NCBI GenBank assembly: GCA_003693705.1
Contig: RBZT01000684.1
Coordinates: 115,485-179,484 of the forward strand
Direction of reading: 5' to 3'
Origin: Polymyxa betae
Taxonomy: Eukaryota; Endomyxa; Phytomyxea; Plasmodiophorida; Plasmodiophoridae
DNA length: 64,000 nucleotides
Under the pieces are notes generated by a model. The model ran no database searches. It saw only the letters and a list, made by a program, of their open reading frames with translations, and was not told the origin of the DNA. Of the stretch, positions 43,461-55,038 are shown one piece after another; position 1 is the first letter of the stretch; the number at the start of each line of letters is the position of its first letter. The position numbers and the translations under genes are program-made.

Positions 43461-45047
43461 ATTAGATGGATCTCAAATGCGCATAGGCAGATGCAACGTC
43501 AGCCTCAGGAAACGCTCAAGACTGCTCCCAGATCTGCAGGCTGTTGAGCACGGTAGTAGGTAGAGAGAGAGAGCGACGAATTCACTCCTAAATGAAATAT
43601 AAAGCGCAAATCAACGCAGTCCATTGTGAGATGTTGAAAGGTAGACAACAACCTCTGATTTGATGGTTCAGGTTTGTTTCCTTTTAAGACCTTTCATATT
43701 CGGCCTGAACCCGATCAAACTCCCCATGCAAGGTTACGTCATACTTCGACAAATCTTCATGACACTGGGCACAAACAGCCCTTAGGACCCAGAGGCCTGC
43801 GAAATCTGGACAAGATTTTATTAGGACGAATACCTGTATTGTCGTCATGAGGTGAAATTCTCGACTCAGTCGTAATCGCTGATCAATCTGTCTCTGCGAA
43901 CGCTCTTTGGTCGTTGCTTTATTGAGTATTCCTCTGATAATTCATTGTTCATCATTCTCGATTGAAATTGGTTGTTCTGTTCTGTATGCCCGATTAAGGT
44001 TTCAAGACTGTTATTATTCCCCTTTTTGTGGCCAACAATAATTTAAGATTCTCTATAGAAAGAATATTATTTTAGTAAATAAAGGTTCTAAAGTCTTCGA
44101 TAAGACCAGTTCAAGACAAAGATGAACATGCCGTTGCATTCCAAAACCGGGTCTTCAGAAAGGCTTTTCGCATGTCACCAACATGCAATGAAATTGCAGA
44201 TAAATGGCCAGGTTTAACCGATCAAACCATTCTCGGGATTTTCATACAATGCAGTAAGATCATATCAGCCAGTTCTGTATTGTATGGTGTTGTAGGGGCA
44301 GCCGATTGAGGACGAGATTAAAGTGCTCAGCGACAAGCTAGCAACCGCAGAGAAAAATATAATGACACCGAGGATAAGCTAAACGATGTTTGTCAGGACG
44401 GATGGATGCCAGAAGGAGGTTAGCGTTATGATCTCTTCGAACCAAAGAATCGTTGCTTGATTAAGAAATCACAGCACAGCTCTGTTTGGGTTTCCAGGTG
44501 GATCTCATTGACGAAATCCACATTGTTGTTATGTTCCAGCAATTGTCGTTGCATCATTACAATGAAGTTATGAATTCGTGGCCTATTATGCCAGTAATGG
44601 ATCAAGGAATGCAGAAGACGCTTGCTGTAATTCATCATGGCTTGATCTCTAGAAGTCCAATTAACAAACGAATATTGAATATATCACAAAACAAATTATT
44701 AATTCTGGAGTGTTATTAAGGTACCGCCTTCGCTAGGAACTGGAATATGATCGCTATGAAAGCCGAACATTATCACATCCAACTCATTTCGGTTCAGCAA
44801 GGAATCAACACTCGCCTTCATCAAAACAACAAAGGATTGAACGACGTGCAGAATGCGACCTGTCTTCTAACTCCATATACCAGTTGCTAACAATGTAGAA
44901 AGCGTACAGCTACACAAGCGAAGAATGAAGGCAACAAAGAGAGGCATTTGAATCGAGCTAAGCCCGAGACAAAGCGACAGCAAGAGCGACACTCAATGAT
45001 TAAGATCAGAACAACATGTATATTGGTGCCATTGAAGAGATATTTGT
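43461..45047. other. 1.6-kb region without a resolved gene
   Basis: A short GA repeat occurs at about 43562-43575. A tropomyosin-like coiled-coil fragment lies at 44308-44361. Other frames, including one at 44486-44719, lack clear protein character. Confidence 0.35.
44308..44361 (+). pseudogene. Coiled-coil fragment resembling tropomyosin
   Basis: Eighteen codons read EDEIKVLSDKLATAEKN, close to a conserved tropomyosin heptad stretch (E-EIKVLSDKL-EAE). The frame is then lost and flanking sequence is not coiled coil. A decayed exon or coincidence; coiled coils converge easily. Confidence 0.25.
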
Positions 45048-45417
45048 TTACTTGTTCATAACTTCAGACAGTTCTGAGAACTTGGCCTTGGCGCGCTTGT
45101 GTGTACCCAACTGAGCCAACGAATTAGACGAAGACAAAATCAAAACGTTAAACAAAACATACGCGTTTCTTGGCGAACTTCAGGGCTCGCTTCTGTGAGT
45201 TGACACCACCGCCCTTGATCAATTCGATAATGCGTTTCTCGTAAGGAGCGAATCCGGTGACGGCTCGGATCACGCTGCGAACCTGCTTGGTACGAGCTCC
45301 GAGCTTGCCCTTGCGGTTCGAAGGTCTGGGACGGGGGACACGCTTGGTGACGACATGGCCCTTGGCAAGCCCAGCGGCAATGCCTGGAACGGATCCCTCA
45401 GGGCGCTGGAACAACAT
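45048..45417 (-). CDS. RPL36: 60S ribosomal protein L36 (eL36)
   Basis: Two exons. Exon 1 encodes [60 protein letters not shown] and [10 protein letters not shown]; after an intron of about 52 nt the last exon adds [20 protein letters not shown]. This is the complete eL36 pattern ([21 protein letters not shown]). The N terminus is about ten residues longer than typical and begins at the first available ATG. Basic, about 105 residues. Confidence 0.94.
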
Positions 45418-45815
45418 GGTGATAACGTCGATGTGAAGCCAATCTCCTGAAGGAGTCCGCGAACTCCGTACGGACTCATGGCATATACGGCAGGCCCTAA
45501 TCTTTCCAAAAAAAATTCAGACAACTTTCCAATTTTGAACAGAAAAAATTACACAGCCTCAAACGTATATTTAATCGGCAAAGCCAGTTATGAGTGGATT
45601 GAAGCGATAAAACTCGTATTTTATATTGCATTTCCAGGCTCCAATGATCAGAGTCTCCCGAGCTGCTTCAGTAGCATTCAAAGAAGCCGTCTAAAATACT
45701 TCATACGAATGCTGATTCGTATCTTTTAATGTCCCGTTCAAATGAGTAACAGACGTCCATAATAATCTAGTTTTCAAATTATGCTTAGTCGTCTTATTAG
45801 GTTTTTCTACATTAT

Positions 45816-46541
45816 TTAACGAATATAGCTCCTCGATGAAGTAGTTTTGCGTTTCTTTTTTGATTTTTTGGAGCCAGTCCTGGTTGGGCAGGATTGGGCT
45901 CCATGACTTTCCGAATTGCATATGCTGCATCTATGTGAAAACTGACATTCCTTCGAGGAATTCCGACAGTGACTGTCGTTGAAGTAATGGCAAGACGTTT
46001 CGTCTGACCCAAGAGCCCTCTCATGAGATTCTTTGTGGGAGCGCTTATTAGATGGCTTCTCACGATCACGACTTCTGACATCGTTCCGACAATGGTTTTC
46101 TTTGTTATCAAAATCAGGGAGCTCTCCTGCTTCTAACTCGTCGTACATTCGTCCAGCATCCCTGTGGGACGAATGGATTCCTTTCTCAGTTTCCTTATAC
46201 TCCTTGTCCATAGGCGTAAACGTCAGAATATAGGTTGCAAAGTCCCTCATTTGCTCACAAAACTGAACCGAGCCTATTATCCAATCAACATAAGCAGCAG
46301 CAGATCAATACATCTCACGCTCTGCAAACATTCTCACATCCGCCGATTGAGATTGAAACGACGTCTCAGCAGGCAGATAAATAACTTTGGTGCCCGACGC
46401 CTGGATCTGATCTAGGATTTGTGAGAGAGCCGCTTGAGCAGCCAGACGAATTCGCCGTTCCTCAGCGATGGCCTGTCGGAGAGTGGCATTCTCTATTTGG
46501 AGACGAGCGACGACCTCTGGGTAAGAAGGCCAGGCGGACAT
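45816..46541 (-). CDS. Coiled-coil protein with Cys/His zinc-knuckle region
   Basis: Two exons (46541-46338 and 46262-45816, intron 75 nt) give 216 residues. The first 50 residues form a coiled coil (ARLQIENATLRQAIAEERR). A charged linker follows, then CHYFNDSHCRNSSKECQFSH and CSICNSESHGAQSCP, a string of C-x-C/H pairs like CCCH plus CCHC knuckles, and a Lys/Arg/Ser-rich tail. Similar Cys/His strings occur in RNA-binding proteins and in Gag-like proteins of retroelements. No other transposon feature is nearby. Function unknown, RNA binding likely. Confidence 0.55.
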
Positions 46542-46862
46542 GCTGCTATCCGATTAATGACAAGTATACAGAATCGACAGAATAATGTTATAATGACAGT
46601 CTAAGACTGCTTGTTGCTGACAGATAAGGCTAACTAACGAGGGTTTCAGCACTGACATCATGACCCGGTCAACAGTCATGTCTCTCCAACGTTACAATTC
46701 TCTAACGGGCAACTTTCAGCTTGTGAAAAGTTTCTATTTACTTGCTCTCTTGGTGCTCTCAACCTCAGATAAGATCAGGAATCTATAATGTAAACGGTCG
46801 AAGGCTCCGAAATTTGTCAGCTTTGTTTGCCTGCGGGAAGCCTCTAGGTGAGCAGAAACAGC
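46542..46862. other. Intergenic, nothing recognised
   Basis: Promoter side of the coiled-coil/Zn-knuckle gene. No coding signal. Confidence 0.35.
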
Positions 46863-47090
46863 ATGGAAACGTTCCTTTGGGATTTTTCATCCAGGGACAA
46901 GCCGCCTATGGATCTAAATTTAGATCTTTACAGAGTCTTGCACAGTTGCTTCCAAATCCAGCGAATTTTTCGTCATTACGAAGTTGCTGGCCATTGTCTC
47001 AGCCGCTTAAATGCTGATAATGTGGATTCGAGAAGCTACCGCTCTCTCTCTCTACGTATGCTCGCTGTTAAATTGTCTATCGCATTGTAA
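46863..47090 (+). CDS. Hypothetical protein, 75 residues
   Basis: Frame starting METFLWDFSSRDKPPMDLNL and containing LYRVLHSCFQIQRIFRHYEV. Protein-like composition, but no family, no signal peptide and no supporting context. It may be the remnant of a larger gene. Confidence 0.28.
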   Translation: METFLWDFSSRDKPPMDLNLDLYRVLHSCFQIQRIFRHYEVAGHCLSRLNADNVDSRSYRSLSLRMLAVKLSIAL

Positions 47091-47364
47091 TTTTTTTTCA
47101 TTGTGGTCTTGAACTTCTCACGTTAATTTGCGATAAACACTAACAACAACCGCATTGGCGGTGCATCATCAAGGATGCATTCAATCTGGTTTGAGAAAAG
47201 AGAACAGGAATGCCAATGGCTTTCGTTAACCTCTAAGCTGAATCTTTCTGCTTTGCTGGTTTTAACTGATGTCGCGCCTGCCATCTGCTGTGACTGACCT
47301 CTATTCAGTTCACAGAATTGTTTCGAAAGTAAAACTTAAGACTAGCCCGCTGAACAATCAAGTC

Positions 47365-48048
47365 ATGAGTATTGGCAAGATAATTGCATGGTCGTTATTG
47401 ACCGTTTTGGTTTCTCAAATCCAGTCTCATCTCGTTGACTATAAGTCATGCTCGAGCTATCAGGCAGATGACGAAACTCGCCTTCAAATCAAAGAGGTTT
47501 GGACCAACAAGTTTGTAGTGCATCTGAGTTTGAACCGAGTCCATAGATAGATATATCACCATGGCCGATCCGTCGAGGAAGCGATGCTGCTGCCACATTT
47601 GGCATGAATCTGAAATCTGCTATAGACAAAGGTAGCCACTATGAAGTTGAGGTTGTAGTAAGATGATGAGATCAAGACAGTGGTTAATCTTAGCATTAGG
47701 TGAAATACAGAGGTTTTCCGTTAATCAAGCAGAGTGGCGATCTTTGCACTCTCGATCCAGCTTTAACGTGCCCTCATGAACCCATTGATTCAGCGACTCT
47801 TTCGTACCGCTTCACTATGCCAAATGTTCCGATTGCTGGGAATCTGGACATACAATTGCAGATTTGGAATCAAGACAAGCAAGAATGTAAGTTCTAGATT
47901 ATCATTTGTGCAGGATTGAAATAACGAACGTGTTCTAGTGTGTTGTGTCTCATTCGCAATGGCAATCGCGGAATTATATGATCAAGATTTTGTGAATCTA
48001 GGAGAATTGATATCCAACCGCCAGCAAATAAACATAGTAACAGAATGA
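47365..48048 (+). CDS. Secreted ML-domain (MD-2-related lipid-recognition) protein, copy 1
   Basis: Four exons encode a signal peptide (residues 1-21, IIAWSLLTVLVSQIQS) followed by an ML domain: YKSCSSYQADDETRLQIKE, IDISPWPIRRGSDAAATFGM, VKYRGFPLIKQSGDLC, DPALTCPHEPIDSATLSYRF, IAGNLDIQLQIWNQDKQE and LCCVSFAMAIAE. The cysteine placement and the final beta strand agree with NPC2/PG-PI transfer proteins, which bind a lipid in a beta-sandwich pocket. The same exon borders and residues recur in the gene at 53350-54033 on the other strand, so the two are duplicates. Introns phases agree at every junction. Confidence 0.82.
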
Positions 48049-48496
48049 TCTAACATGTGGAATGCAAGATCGCCGCATAGTTTAGGCACATAATCAATAA
48101 CACATCTGGACTGTCAAAGTGTATCGATCAGAAGTTCCTAGCTGTAGTGTAAACGGCGAAGCCAGCATTACATGAAACAAAATATGAACCATAAAATTTC
48201 AGCATGCAGTACTGTATAGAATTATAGATAGTATAATAGATTTATCCCTGAGTTGGTAGCGAGGTACCATGTATAGAGCTATGTTAGGACGCAGTTTTTT
48301 TGCGGCCTTATCGATTTACAGTCGTATTTTATTCAAAAATAACTTTAAAGTTAATAAAAGTAAAAAAGTGATTCGAAATCTTGAAATGAACCGGTCGCAA
48401 ATACAGATAGGGTATTGCGAAAAGTTGCCATTGCGCCACACCTAGGATTGGATTTTTCCATTCACGAGCGGAAGTCGGCAGTTCATCCATAAAGAT
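48049..48496. other. AT-rich intergenic region before SSRP1
   Basis: No coding signal; contains the SSRP1 promoter. Confidence 0.4.
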
Positions 48497-50834
48497 ATGA
48501 CAAATTTCCCTGGACCTCATGAATTCCACGATATTTATCTGGTCGCTCGACGAAACCGGGTCTGGAAATTCATCTTAGGCCTGCATGGGATTGCTCATGG
48601 TTCTAGCAGACACCTGGGAATTTGACGCTGGGCTTGGATCAGATATCATGGTCAGCGAAGCGAAACTCAGATAGAGTAGTCAAGATTTCGGCTACCGATA
48701 TCAGCAACATGAAATGGTGTCAAGCCGATCAATACTTCCAGCTCACGGTTGATGCAAGAGACGAGGATGCCTTCTCGTTCCATGGTTTTAAAGACAAGGT
48801 TTTTGTTGCCTATCTTTCTTAGTCGATTTTAAATGCTGCTCTTAGGAATTTGATGTGTTGACAAAATTTGCTAATAGCAATGGAATCAATATCCAGAAGG
48901 TGAAGTTGGCCACATCAGGCTGGAATTGGGGCGATTGTACTGTCGATGATGGCCAGATTTCATTCAAAACTGGCGAGGATTCGGTTTTTGAGATTCCTCT
49001 AACCGATATTTCTCAGGCAGCTCGTCAAGGTCGGTTGTATTTTCGCAGGAACGTCGCTATTGTTCATTCTGCTATCATAGGCAAGAATGAAGTATCAGTC
49101 GAGTTTCATCAAGACGATACAGCTCCTCCTGATGAAGATTGTCTTGTAATTAAACCCCAAAACTGATATCTCGCGAAGCTAACCAGCTCTCTAGGTTGAG
49201 ATGAGATTATACGTGCCGCCTTTGGGTCTTGATGTAGCCGACGAAGATGAAGCTACTCGGCAAGAGATAGCGGTCAGCAAGTTTCACGAGACCATTCGAG
49301 AGAAGATTGTTAGCACAGGGCTACAGGTGTGCTTCTTTGTGCTTCATCGGGCTTCATTCAACGCTCGCTCAGGACGAAAGTATCGCGACCTTTTCGGAGG
49401 TGCTCTTTATATCGCCTCGTGGCCGTTACGAGATCGAAATGTTCGCATCGTATCTCACACTACATGGCAAGACATTCACGTATAAAATTCTGTATAAGAG
49501 CATCAGCCAGCTATTCCTGCTGGAGAACCCAGACAAAGTTTGTTGCAATCGGACTCGAAGCTTGTTTTGACTTTCTAAAGTATGGCTGCAGGTTGTGTTT
49601 GTGGTTGGGCTGGATCCTGCTATTAGACAGGGAGGCACCATGTACCCTTATCTGTTGATGTCTTTCGACCCCGAAGACGAAATCGAACTACATCCAAACT
49701 TGAGCCCGGAGGTCGTCAAGGAAAAATACAACAGTTCGATCTGTGCCTCGTCGTAAAGCCTTAAAGTTTATATCTTCTAGATAAACTTGCCGTCGATATG
49801 GAAGGTCCCGTTCATGAGATCATCGGTCGAGTTTTCCGAGCTCTGACCAATCGCAAGGTGGCCGCAATTCTCAGCAATTCTCCCTTGAATTGGTGATATT
49901 TATCTATCTCTACAGGTGGTGGTTCCCGGAAGCTTCTGCAGTGCTGAAGGCAACAAATGTGTTCAATGTTCACTCAAAGCCAACGACGGCTTCCTGCATC
50001 CGTTGGAGAAGTGTTTCTTTTTCGTCAACAAGCCTGTCACATATCTGCGATACGACGACATCGCTTCTATCGAATTCGCGCGAGTCGATGCCAAATCGAA
50101 GACTTTCGATTTGATTATCACTCGCCGCCAGCCAGGCACTATCATCTTCACACAAATTTCTCGTGACGAGTACACGTATGTTTCATTTCTGCTGTCTTTG
50201 TGTTTGCTTTCACTGAGCAAGCTGGTAGACCCCTTTTGGAATTTTTGAAATCCAAAAACATTCATATTGCCAATATGACTAACGAGGAGGTTGAAGAGGA
50301 CGCCGGCGATGCTCGAGTATCGAGCTCTGGGCGCAAGATTCGACCCAATAAAGAAGCAGATGAAGGTTAGTTGGCATTCCATTGCTAACTTTATCGTTGA
50401 CCGAATTGCTATAGAACCAGCTGAGGAAGTGGATGAAAGCGAGGATGACGAGTCGTTCAAGGCTGAAAGCGAAGACGAGGTGTCCGACGAGTACTCGTCT
50501 AGATCTCGAGCCTCCGATGAAGAAGGTGGAGATGTTGAAGATGATGCTGATGATGATGACGAAGAGGCTGGAGATGAAGATGAGGTTTGTGATGCACCAT
50601 CGCTTGTCCTTATAGTGTTGATTTGTGTGTATCTTTTAGGAAGAGCAAATGAGTGATGACGATGAAGTCGAGGAAGAAGAGGAACCGGTGAAACCTAAGA
50701 AGTCGAAAGCTTCCGGTTCAAGCAAACCCGACCAGGTGAAAAAGAAGCAGAAAAAGGTCATCAGTATTGGCCTATTTCAGGTTTCATCTGTTGAAGATTT
50801 TGTGTAGGCATCAAGGGATTCTGATTCTGATTAA
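48497..50834 (+). CDS. SSRP1: FACT complex subunit SSRP1/Pob3
   Basis: Histone chaperone subunit that with Spt16 reorganises nucleosomes. Start MTNFPGPHEFHDIYLVARRN joins across a 47-nt intron to QTPGNLTLGLDQISWSAKRN. Then come SGWNWGDCTVDDGQISFKTG, GKNEVSVEFHQDD, MRLYVPPLG, LFISPRGRYEIEMFASYLTL and HGKTFTYKILYKSISQLFLL (PH-like domains), VGLDPAIRQGGTMYPYLLM, NRKVVVPGSFCSAEGNKCVQ, SLKANDGFLHPLEKCFFFV and the acidic tail EESFK-type run with long Asp/Glu blocks, ending KKKQKKASRDSDSD. About 12 exons. There is no HMG box after the acidic region, as in fungal Pob3 and unlike animal or plant SSRP1. Confidence 0.93.
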
Positions 50835-50911
50835 TGTTTGGAAAATAGCTACATATACATTCACAAAGATTTTGTTTATCTTGCGGGATGATTCATATCG
50901 TCAGTTCGAGT

Positions 50912-53140
50912 TTATTTTACAGAGACGATGACGGGAGCTTCAAGGTCGAAGTGCACTTTCAGCCTATCATCATCCTTACTGTTGGATGGGAAACCGTCAC
51001 TGAACGGAAATCGGTCTTTCGAACGTTCCTCAGGTCGAGCACCCATCGGCGATCGCGGTGGCATTGGTCCGTTCGGCGGCGCCAGGTACGAACCCTGTGA
51101 TGCCATCTGCGACGATGGCGAGGCCTGAGACGCTTGTGACATTGGCGAAACTGGAGGCGATACCGGCGATGGTGGCAATCGTATTCCTTGCTGAGCCATG
51201 GCCATCTGTTGAGCTGGAGTCGGTGTAATCGGCTCAGAGCGCTGTCCAGTTCCGGTAAAACACTGTGCTCTCGGCATCAGCTCGGGAAGCAACGCGACGT
51301 CGTCATCTGGAATCGAATATTGCAGTTTGTACGAGACTCCGGCATTCAGAGGAATTTCCTACAACAGATTCAGCGAATCTCACTTGCTGCTAAAACTTAT
51401 AACTAACGGTTGGCATCTTGGTGACGTGTTTCTCGCGAATCACACTTGTATTGATGTTGACGTTCGTGTACGTGGCATTGCCAATGACGGTTGCAGCTGG
51501 TTGAGCGGGGGCCGGCACGATTGTAATGTTGTCGTCGTTGAAGATGACGGTCGGGATGGGTGTGACGACTTTCAAGAACGTCTCCATGTTGTTGGCGGCG
51601 GTATCCTCTTCATTAGGTCCCAGAGATTTATCATAGATACAGTTCTCGACGAACCCTCCGAACACCTTATCGTCTTCCATTCGCTGTTTCGGCTGTCCAC
51701 ACAGACAAGCATTGATCACCTGTAGAGAGTTGGCATACTGTAGTCGGCGACTATGTATCCATTACCTGTTTCATGACTTCTTCGCTCTCAAAGACAGGGT
51801 GTCCAGGAATCTTTGATTTATCGGCTTCTTTAACTGGAGGTGGAGCAATGGAAGCGTTGGTGGGCGCTGATGTAGGTACAGGAGTAGTGACATTAGCAGA
51901 TGGTGAAGTTGCATTCATGCTGGGACTTGGAGTTGGGACTGTCGTTGGCGCTGTCGTCGCATTTGTTGGCGCTGAAGTTGCAGATGATGGGGCTGGCGTC
52001 GTCGCTGTCGTTGTTGGTGCTGGAGTTGCTGCTGTTGTGGAAGCTGGAGTTGCCCCAGATGTGGTAGGAGCTGGAGTTACAGCTGCTGTGGTCGGCGCTG
52101 GAGTTGTCGGTGCTGGGGTGATAGGCGCCGTTGTTGGAACTCTGTCATTGGGGTTTAGCTCGAGATGTGACAGTTTCGTGCCTGTTCTTACGAAGTCTGG
52201 TTTACAGGAGCAGACGTTGGCTGAGTTGTAGGCGCCCTATTTAATTTCACTAACAAGCAGCAAGGCATAACGGTCATCTTACGTCGTGGCGTTGGTTGGT
52301 TGCGGCGTCGGCTTGGGAGTTGGAGCCGTTGTAGGCCTAGTAATATGTTTAGATGGGAAGACAACGAAATTGCTAACTGGTACTTGGGTTTGCAGTTGCC
52401 CGAAAATTGGTGGACTTCTGAACAAGCGTGCTGAACAGGTTTCGTGGGTTTTGTTTGTGGCTTGCCAGAGCAATCACCACAAAGACCACTACATTTCTTC
52501 GTCGTCGGTGCCCGAATTAACATCTGTTGAGGTTTACAGATGACGTGCACGACACCGTCGTTCGTCTTAAACACGATGTCGTTATTGGCGTCAAACGTGA
52601 TGCCAAACTTCTTGTCGACATTCTTGTCAAGGAAAGCCGGGCCGTTCGTCACTTGCATTTTTTCGCCTAAAGACGGTCAATCTCTAGAAACAAAACCTTC
52701 AACAGCAAATATCGAACCGTTAATGATGATATTATTAGGCTCTTTAATCGACCGAGTTTTCATGACAAAATTGCAATCATCTTTGACAAACTTAATGCTA
52801 CAGTAATCAACATAGGCGACTGGTTTGTCTTTCTGCAAAAACTCCAATTAACAGAAGCCCATCTCCTATAAACTTGATACTTACTGCCATAGTTTGAAAC
52901 ACTTGAACTTCGAGATCTTCCGATTTGAAAGCAGTAAACAATCCTTCCGCCTGATAATCGAATCTTGTTTGTTTATCACACATACTGTAAACAACGTTGT
53001 CAAAATAGAAGTACAGAATTGGGCTCTAAACCAGCTTACATCCAATGTGGGTCTCCAGATGCGGTACATTGACAATCGGCCGATATCAACATCGGCAATA
53101 CGATAGCGGCTGTCAACGCCAACATGGAAATCTTCAACAT
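50912..53140 (-). CDS. Secreted VWD-domain protein with mucin-like stalk
   Basis: Signal peptide (residues 1-20, MLALTAAIVLPMLISA), then a von Willebrand type D domain: CQCTASGDPHW, FDYQAEGLFTAFKSEDLEVQ, KMQVTNGPAFLDKNVDKKFG, DGVVHVICKPQQMLI and CSGLCGDCSG (the GLCG closing motif). Next is a Thr/Pro/Ala-rich stalk (many APTT and TPAP units, 51840-52330), then a cysteine-containing segment (INACLCGQPKQRMEDDKVFG) and a Pro/Gln/Ser-rich C terminus. About nine exons; one between 52650 and 52700 can be removed as 30 or 51 nt. The architecture suggests an extracellular matrix or coat protein. It lies between two ML-domain genes. The plus-strand Gly/Val-rich frame here is an artefact. Confidence 0.8.
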
Positions 53141-53349
53141 GACGATATGAAATAGAAATTATATAACGGCTTCGTAGGAATATAAAATTTTCAGGAATGA
53201 TTTCGTTATCGTGAATATCATGATGTCAGCTGACAACATTCGTGATTCAATACCATCAAAAACCATGATTCAACCACAGACTTTTATCGTTTACATTTCG
53301 ACTAATCTCAAGAATAATTCGATTGCAGTTAACAAGGAGGACGTGACAT

Positions 53350-54033
53350 TTAGTTATTTTGATTGGTCTTAGCCTTGCCGTCTTCCCTTCGTCGAAAGAT
53401 TGATTGGAGCAGATCCGAAAGCGAACCGGAACTACCTCGTTGTGGTTCGACTTCAATATCGAACGAGACACAACAAACTAGGAGAACAAAGTTGTTAAAT
53501 AACCTACAAAATACAACTTTTTGCTTACGTTCAAGGCTGTCCTGGTCCCAGATCTGAATTCGAAGATTCAATTTGCCAAAAACTGGCAGTTGAGGCATTT
53601 TGAAATGATATAACATTTGAACATTGTCATTGGGCTCTTTTGGACAAGTTAGTGATGGATCCAGTTTGCAGAGATCACCCTTCTGATGTACGATCAGATA
53701 TCGCCCATAACGGATCTAAGACCAGCTAAGACCCGACGTCATTGCAAATACTGTATAATGATCAATACCTCCAGGTCGTATCTGCTGCCTTGATCGAGAT
53801 GTTTTCTTAGATCGATCGTAAAGTTGGCGCTTCCATCATTGCCGTCCTTAACTGGCCATGGATTGATATCGATCTGAACCATATAAATGAGAGCAAAGCG
53901 AATCGATAGGAATTACAGTTTTGATGTCCAATCTGGTCCTGTCATCAGATGGATGTTTAGCACAAGATTTGAAGGGGACTTGATGGGAGCTTGTAGCTGA
54001 TATGAGCAATACGAGAGATAATATTCGTAGCAT
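53350..54033 (-). CDS. Secreted ML-domain protein, copy 2
   Basis: Signal peptide (residues 1-16, MLRILSLVLLISATSS) and an ML domain: VPFKSCAKHPSDDRTRLDIK, IDINPWPVKDGNDGSANFTI, IRYGRYLIVHQKGDLCKLDP, LTCPKEPNDNVQMLYHFKMP, VFGKLNLRIQIWDQDSLE and LCCVSFDIEVEP. It adds a basic C-terminal tail (LQSIFRRREDGKAKTNQNN) that copy 1 lacks. The exon structure is identical to that of copy 1, so the pair arose by duplication with inversion. Lipid or sterol binding outside the cell or in the lysosome is the family role. Confidence 0.84.
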
Positions 54034-54804
54034 TGTGATAGCGTCAGTGGTAAATACTGGCTCGGAGGTACCTGATAAACAGTTGGCTGCTTTATGGTGA
54101 AATTTGCATCTGGAAAGAAACTGGACGGCGTAAGGATTCCGTTCGTACAGCAGAACACAGGTTGTGAGGACGGAAAGACCCGCCACAATACAGACATTGG
54201 TTCTGCTAGCTGATTTTTCAGTGTATTGCTGTACTCAGTTTTTACCAGAAGCGCAGACTGTAATTAGGCCGAATACCACTGCTAAAAATGATGCAAATAC
54301 TTACAAATGGATGTTAGAGCAAAAGTCAGCGGTCGCATTGACAGCCCGAACGTTCTGCCGCCGTATATCGGTGGTGGAAGCTCTTCACGACTTGTGAATT
54401 CAGCTCGTTCAGCTCGCTGTTCGTTATAGTGAGATGCAAGTTTATCATTCATGGATAGGGGACACCAGGACTTATCCTGCGATCAAGGTTTCCTTTAGGA
54501 CGATGGGCCAACCGCGAACGAACTTCAAAATGATGGAATACTGACAGCTTTGAGCTCAAAATAGGAGCACCTAAAGTCATGAGCATCTGAATAACTGAAG
54601 CCATACCCAGCTGCCTAGAATATTATGCTGCTTATTGAATACCTTTAACAAATTTAGTCGAATTGAATTCAATACTACTTCCGGTTCCAATCTTTACCGC
54701 CAGGCGCCTGCAAAGAGTTTTTGCAGATGGCTGTGCTGCAAGCAATTCTGATCCCAGTTGAGCAAAAGCGATACATAATCATACTTCTCTATGATCCTTG
54801 AGTG
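54034..54804. other. Intergenic, nothing recognised
   Basis: Promoter side of ML copy 2. Frames on both strands lack protein character. Confidence 0.35.
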
Positions 54805-55038
54805 TTATGAAAGGGAGCGGTTCCAAGCTTGATCATGACGTTGAGTGGCTTTGGGACCATACAGGAATGGATTAAAATCAATTTGCTCTAAAAACTGGAT
54901 AATTGGTACTCTATAGCCGAGAAATTTAACAGAGATGTTTGAAGTACAGAGCAACATGGTAACTTCAGTGATCTGCCACCCAAGGAATTGAGATAAGTCT
55001 GAACAGAGAATAAGCAATTCTTGAATTTCGCCATCCAT
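54805..55038 (-). CDS. Hypothetical protein, 77 residues
   Basis: Frame beginning MDGEIQELLILCSDLSQFLG and ending KATQRHDQAWNRSLS. Protein-like composition with a hydrophobic middle. No family. Could be complete or one exon of a larger gene. Confidence 0.33.
   Translation of the reverse strand: MDGEIQELLILCSDLSQFLGWQITEVTMLLCTSNISVKFLGYRVPIIQFLEQIDFNPFLYGPKATQRHDQAWNRSLS

Noticed and set aside
45816-46541. Retrotransposon gag gene
   Set aside because: The Cys/His knuckles resemble Gag, but there is no reverse transcriptase, integrase, LTR or target-site duplication, and the gene is spliced.
51773-52231. 152-residue Gly/Val/Ala-rich plus-strand frame
   Set aside because: Antisense of the Thr/Pro-rich stalk of the VWD protein; has no independent start context or domain.
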